In this document: piece by piece, positions 60,664 to 64,000 of the stretch
How the letters are laid out: the number at the start of each line of letters is the position of its first letter
How positions within the stretch are numbered: the stretch's first letter is position 1
DNA from: Sycon ciliatum
Taxonomy: Eukaryota > Porifera > Calcarea > Leucosolenida > Sycettidae
Reading direction: 5' to 3'
NCBI RefSeq assembly: GCF_964019385.1
Contig: NC_088643.1
Coordinates: 4,558,301 to 4,622,300 of the forward strand
DNA length: 64,000 nt
Made by a program: the position numbers and the translations under genes
Notes under the pieces: model-generated
Database searches by the model: none
What the model was told of the DNA's origin: nothing
Seen by the model: only the letters and a program-made list of their open reading frames with translations

Positions 60664-61905
60664 ATGCCGCGACGACGACGACGACGACGTCGTGTTGTGG
60701 GACGTAATTCCGGTGGAGGTGCAGTGGCTACTGCTACAGATTCTGGTATGTCGTTGAAAGTCGATAATTTCGTTCGTCCCTTTACTGGCCAGGATAGTTG
60801 GGAGGTGTTCCACAACAAATTCTTGGTGCTCGCAAGTGTTCAGGGTTGGGACGATGAGACTAAACGCATGAAGCATCTGCCCTTGTTTCTGGATCAAGAT
60901 GCGTTTCTTGTTTTCACCAAGATGTCGGACGCGGACAAAAAAGTCGAAGATAAGGTGCGCGAGAAGATGTTATCGGCATTTGCAATGACACCGGCCCAAG
61001 CGTACCAAAGTTTCGTGCGCCGTCGGTTGAGGATGGACGAGTCGCCGGACGCCTATGCTGCGGATTTGGAGCGCCTGCTTGCCATTTCGGGTCACCGCAG
61101 CGGCGGTAATGCCGACCAGGATCCCGTGATTATTGAACAGTTTCTACTGGGCTTACCTGGTGATTTCGACAAGGAAATCCGGCTCAGCATGGCTGGGCAA
61201 GCTCTCACGGTAAGCGGATGTTTGCAACGCGTGCATGCATTGCGGAACGCAGTGGCTGACTCCCGACCTCGACTGCAGCATGCGGTTGTTGCAGCTGTAC
61301 CCAAGCCTGATGGTGCCAGTGGTGGTGACCAGTCTCGAGTTGGTGTGAGTAGCAGTGCCAGGTCAGTTGTCTGCTTTCACTGTAAAACTGTTGGACATGT
61401 GAAACGCGAGTGCCCAAACCGCCGCCAGAAGGGTCAGCAGTCGTCTGGTATCAAGTGTCATTTCTGTGAGGAGAAGGGCCATATCATCAAGGACTGCCCC
61501 ATGAAGCGCAAATGGATTGACAGTCAGAAGAATGCTGTTGCTGCCGTGGGAGAGGCTAGTGTTCAGCCCACATCGCCCACTAGTACTCAAAAAAGAAAGA
61601 AAAAAAAGCCACCCCGGACCGAGTGTTGGGTGCACCTGTGGCACAACCCATGGAGTTGCCGACGATTTATGTCGATGTCCATGCGGCTAATGGCGACTGG
61701 ATGCGCTGCGCGGCAGTTATTGACACTGGTGCCAGTCGTACATTTGTGTCTGCAGCATTTCTCAAGCAGCATAGATTGTCATTCTCCTCCGATCACTGTG
61801 CTGCTCCGTTGGCATTGGATGGCCAGCCCCTGGATGTGCTTGGCAGTATTGAACTTCAGCTACGACGCAATGATGGTCCTGTTCACTTGCCGGTCGTATC
61901 AGTAG
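60664..61905 (+). CDS. Gypsy-like gag with two zinc knuckles
   Basis: About 413 aa from ATG 60664; an in-frame ATG at 60748 (MSLKVDNFVRPF) is an alternative that avoids the Arg-rich (CGA)n stretch. Capsid-like helical region (DSWEVFHNKFLVLASVQGWD, then VREKMLSAFAM and QFLLGLP), then CFHCKTVGHVKRECP and CHFCEEKGHIIKDCP knuckles. A slippery site lies at 61602-61608. In the zero frame the ORF continues without recognisable homology to 61905, so most of the tail after 61608 is probably little-used. Confidence 0.85.
   Translation: MPRRRRRRRRVVGRNSGGGAVATATDSGMSLKVDNFVRPFTGQDSWEVFHNKFLVLASVQGWDDETKRMKHLPLFLDQDAFLVFTKMSDADKKVEDKVREKMLSAFAMTPAQAYQSFVRRRLRMDESPDAYAADLERLLAISGHRSGGNADQDPVIIEQFLLGLPGDFDKEIRLSMAGQALTVSGCLQRVHALRNAVADSRPRLQHAVVAAVPKPDGASGGDQSRVGVSSSARSVVCFHCKTVGHVKRECPNRRQKGQQSSGIKCHFCEEKGHIIKDCPMKRKWIDSQKNAVAAVGEASVQPTSPTSTQKRKKKKPPRTECWVHLWHNPWSCRRFMSMSMRLMATGCAARQLLTLVPVVHLCLQHFSSSIDCHSPPITVLLRWHWMASPWMCLAVLNFSYDAMMVLFTCRSYQ
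61602..61608 (+). promoter_or_regulatory. Probable -1 ribosomal frameshift site
   Basis: The heptamer A AAA AAG lies exactly in the gag zero frame, and the pol frame (-1) is open from 61521 onward. X XXY YYZ heptamers of this kind are classic -1 slippery sequences. A weak stem (TGGGT ... ACCCA) lies about 20 bp downstream. Confidence 0.75.
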
Positions 61906-64000
61906 TAGCATCCGTCGTCGCGACGCTGGATGTGGTCAATGCCCCACTTCTACTTGGTGCAGATGTCGTTGCCGCATCTGGTGGTGTTCAGTTGCAATAC
62001 AGTGATGGCCTGCTTTCATCAGTAACATTTGGAAGCAACTCGGCAGGCGGTGTGCCGACGAGTACGGGTGATGCTCCAGTTCACGATCCCCATCCATACC
62101 GGCATGTCAAGGTTACGCGTAGCGGTGATGACGTTACTCTGAGTTGTTCGGATGGATCAGTGCGCTGGGATGCTTCTCGTGGCCAGTGGTTTCTGTCATG
62201 GAAATGGGCATCAGGCACACCTCCGACATCGCCAGTTGGCCCACCCATTGGTGAGTACTCGCGTGCTCAATTGACTGCCCATCAGGAGGAGCTATTTTGC
62301 CAGGAGGTGGACCAGTGGATCACCAAGGGCTGGCTTCAGCCATCTGATGAGTCTGTGCATGGCGACATGGCAGGTGTCTTGCCGGTTTTGGCGGTGGCTC
62401 AAGAGCACAAGGAGACTACTCCCGTCCGACCATGCTTAGACTACCGGCGCCTCAACGAGCTCATTGTCTCGGAGCCTGGTCAGAACTCTCCGTCATGTCA
62501 GGAGACCTTGCGGAAGTGGCGCATGGTCAGCGACGAGTCATCTGTACTGCTGGATATTCGGAAGGCGTACATGCAGATTCATGTCGAGCCAGAGCTGGTG
62601 TGCTATCAGACAGTGATCTGGAAGGGCCAACTCTACACCGTCACATGTATGGCTTTTGGGTTAGCTATAGCGCCCAAATTTATGGACATCATTGTTCAGT
62701 GGATTCTGCGGCACCACTCCAACGTGGATAACTACATTGACGATATATTGACGCCGCAAGTTGAAGCAGATGATGTCGCCACCGACTTGCGTCGCTATGG
62801 GCTAGACACCAAGCCGTCTGAGCCTCTGCCGAGTGCCAGGGTCCTGGGTCTGCAGATGTCGTCATCGTCGGGCAGACTGCAGTGGTCAAGACGCAGTGGC
62901 GTTGATCTTGCTGTGCCTAAGCCATTGACTAAGCGTAGTCTGTTCAGCTGGTGTGGACGTGCAACTGGTCACTATCCAGTATGTTCCTGGCTTCGTCCGG
63001 CCTGCAGCGCGTTGAAGAGGATGTCTTGCACAGGAGAAAACTGGGACGTGCCAGTTTCACCAGCAGTCGAGGCATGCTGTAAAGAGCTCGCAGCGAGGCT
63101 CGACACGGAGGATCCCGTCCGTGGTGCTTGGAAGGTATCTGCCTCTCCAGATAGCCAGTGGACCGTGTGGTGTGAGGCCTCAGACATAGCTCTCGGTGTC
63201 GTGTTGGAGATTGACGGTCAGGTGATTGAAGACGCATCGTGGTTGCGGCCCCGTACTGATCACAAGCACATCAATGTGGCGGAACTCGAGGCTGTCGTGA
63301 AGGGCCTCAATCTCGTTCATGACTGGGGTGCCACGCAAATTCAAGTCGCTACAGATTCAAAGACAGTGGCCAGCTGGTTGCAGCAGACTGTTCATGACCT
63401 GCTGCGCATCAAAACGAGTGGGTTGAATGCAACGCTGATTCGACGTCGGCTGGAAATCATCGACGATCTCCTTGCAACAACGGATATGACGGTGGACGTG
63501 CTGTGGGTTCCGTCGGCCAAGAATCTTGCAGATCGGTTGTCGCGGATCCCATCGTCCTGGGTAAAGCTGTTCAAAGGGACATATGCTGTTTGTGTCGATG
63601 CTGCTGCTGCTGCCACTACTGACCGGCAAGGCCTGGGTCCGCTCACGACGGAGCGCATTCAAGAGGCTCAGCGTTCCTGCCAGGTCATCTCCACCATGGT
63701 TGGAGAAATCAAGGCCGACCTGCCAGTGTCGCACCCGTCCTTTCGACAGGTGCGTGATCAGCTGCTGCTTCGGGATGACGTGCTGTGCCGGTCTGTGAAG
63801 TTGGCCGTGAAAGGTGAGGTGGTGGTTCCAGTTGTTTCACAGGATCTGGAGCCAGTCCTGCTCAGTTCAGTTCATGGGCTCAGCGGCTATGGCAACTCTA
63901 GTACCATGCATGCCATGCTGCGTAGCCGCTGTTTCTTTATCTCCATGGCTGACAAGTGCCGCCAGTATTGTCGTGACTGTCCTCAATGCTGTGCTGCTAG
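61608..64000 (+). CDS. Gypsy-like pol (protease, RT, RNase H, start of integrase), open at the right edge
   Basis: I translated the -1 frame from 61608 and found no stop before the window end (797 codons). Protease: VIDTGASRTFVS near 61719. RT: CLDYRRLNELI, DIRKAYMQIHV near 62555, and the catalytic NYIDDIL near 62733. RNase H: WCEASDIALGVVLEI near 63169, VAELEAVVKGL, and DSKTVASWL. The H2C2 zinc finger of integrase begins HGLSGYGNSSTMHAML and ends with C-x2-C at the edge. Translation is expected by -1 frameshifting from gag. Confidence 0.88.

Larger units (their letters stand above)
60613..64000 (+). mobile_element. Gypsy-like retrotransposon, 5' part, runs off the window
   Basis: Primer site, gag, then pol in the -1 frame. 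The 3' end, integrase core and 3' LTR are outside the window. Both ORFs are open throughout the visible part, so the element may be intact. Confidence 0.85.

Overview
The window is animal nuclear DNA. It carries two spliced genes with GT-AG introns and clear animal orthologues: WDPCP/fritz (ciliogenesis and planar polarity) and DCAF8 (a CUL4 substrate receptor). It also carries a pair of FADD-like death-adaptor genes, many microsatellites, and transposons of almost every eukaryotic class. Intron-rich genes beside BEL/Pao, Gypsy-like, Penelope, ISL2EU-like, hAT-like and Tigger-like elements suggest a marine invertebrate. A sponge is my best guess, at low confidence. No prokaryotic operons, CRISPR arrays, rRNA or tRNA genes were recognised.

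Left third (1-18.5 kb): a WDPCP orthologue on the minus strand. I traced twelve exons by homology. All splice phases agree and all introns are GT-AG. The 5' coding exon was not found, and the 3' half runs off the left edge. Its introns hold a TTAA-flanked fold-back element, a small inverted-repeat element, three minisatellites, a retroposon tail encoding zinc fingers, a hAT-type MITE, and a 7-kb nested insertion. That insertion is a short LTR element whose single ORF joins gag and protease directly to integrase with no reverse transcriptase. A Penelope-like element with 1.35-kb inverted arms has in turn inserted into its 3' LTR.

Middle and right (21.3-60.6 kb): two near-identical copies of one segment, 21297-32903 and 43897-60612. 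Each copy holds a FADD-like DED + Death-domain gene followed by DCAF8 exons. Copy 1 has a complete three-exon DCAF8, but its FADD-like gene is broken by a 1.7-kb transposon. Copy 2 has an intact FADD-like gene, a 4.8-kb nested DNA-transposon insertion just after it, and a DCAF8 copy whose last exon is tandemly duplicated and altered. Between the copies lies a full-length BEL/Pao element (LTRs with no visible differences, 2067-codon ORF) inserted near the start of the gag of an older, decayed Gypsy-like element. Copy 2 ends in a Gypsy-like element (gag, probable -1 frameshift, pol) that runs off the right edge. Copy 1 has only a solo LTR at the same place. The two copies may be a true segmental duplication or two haplotypes placed in tandem by an assembler. 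The sequence alone does not decide.

All homology calls come from motif recognition and remembered family features. No database search was run.
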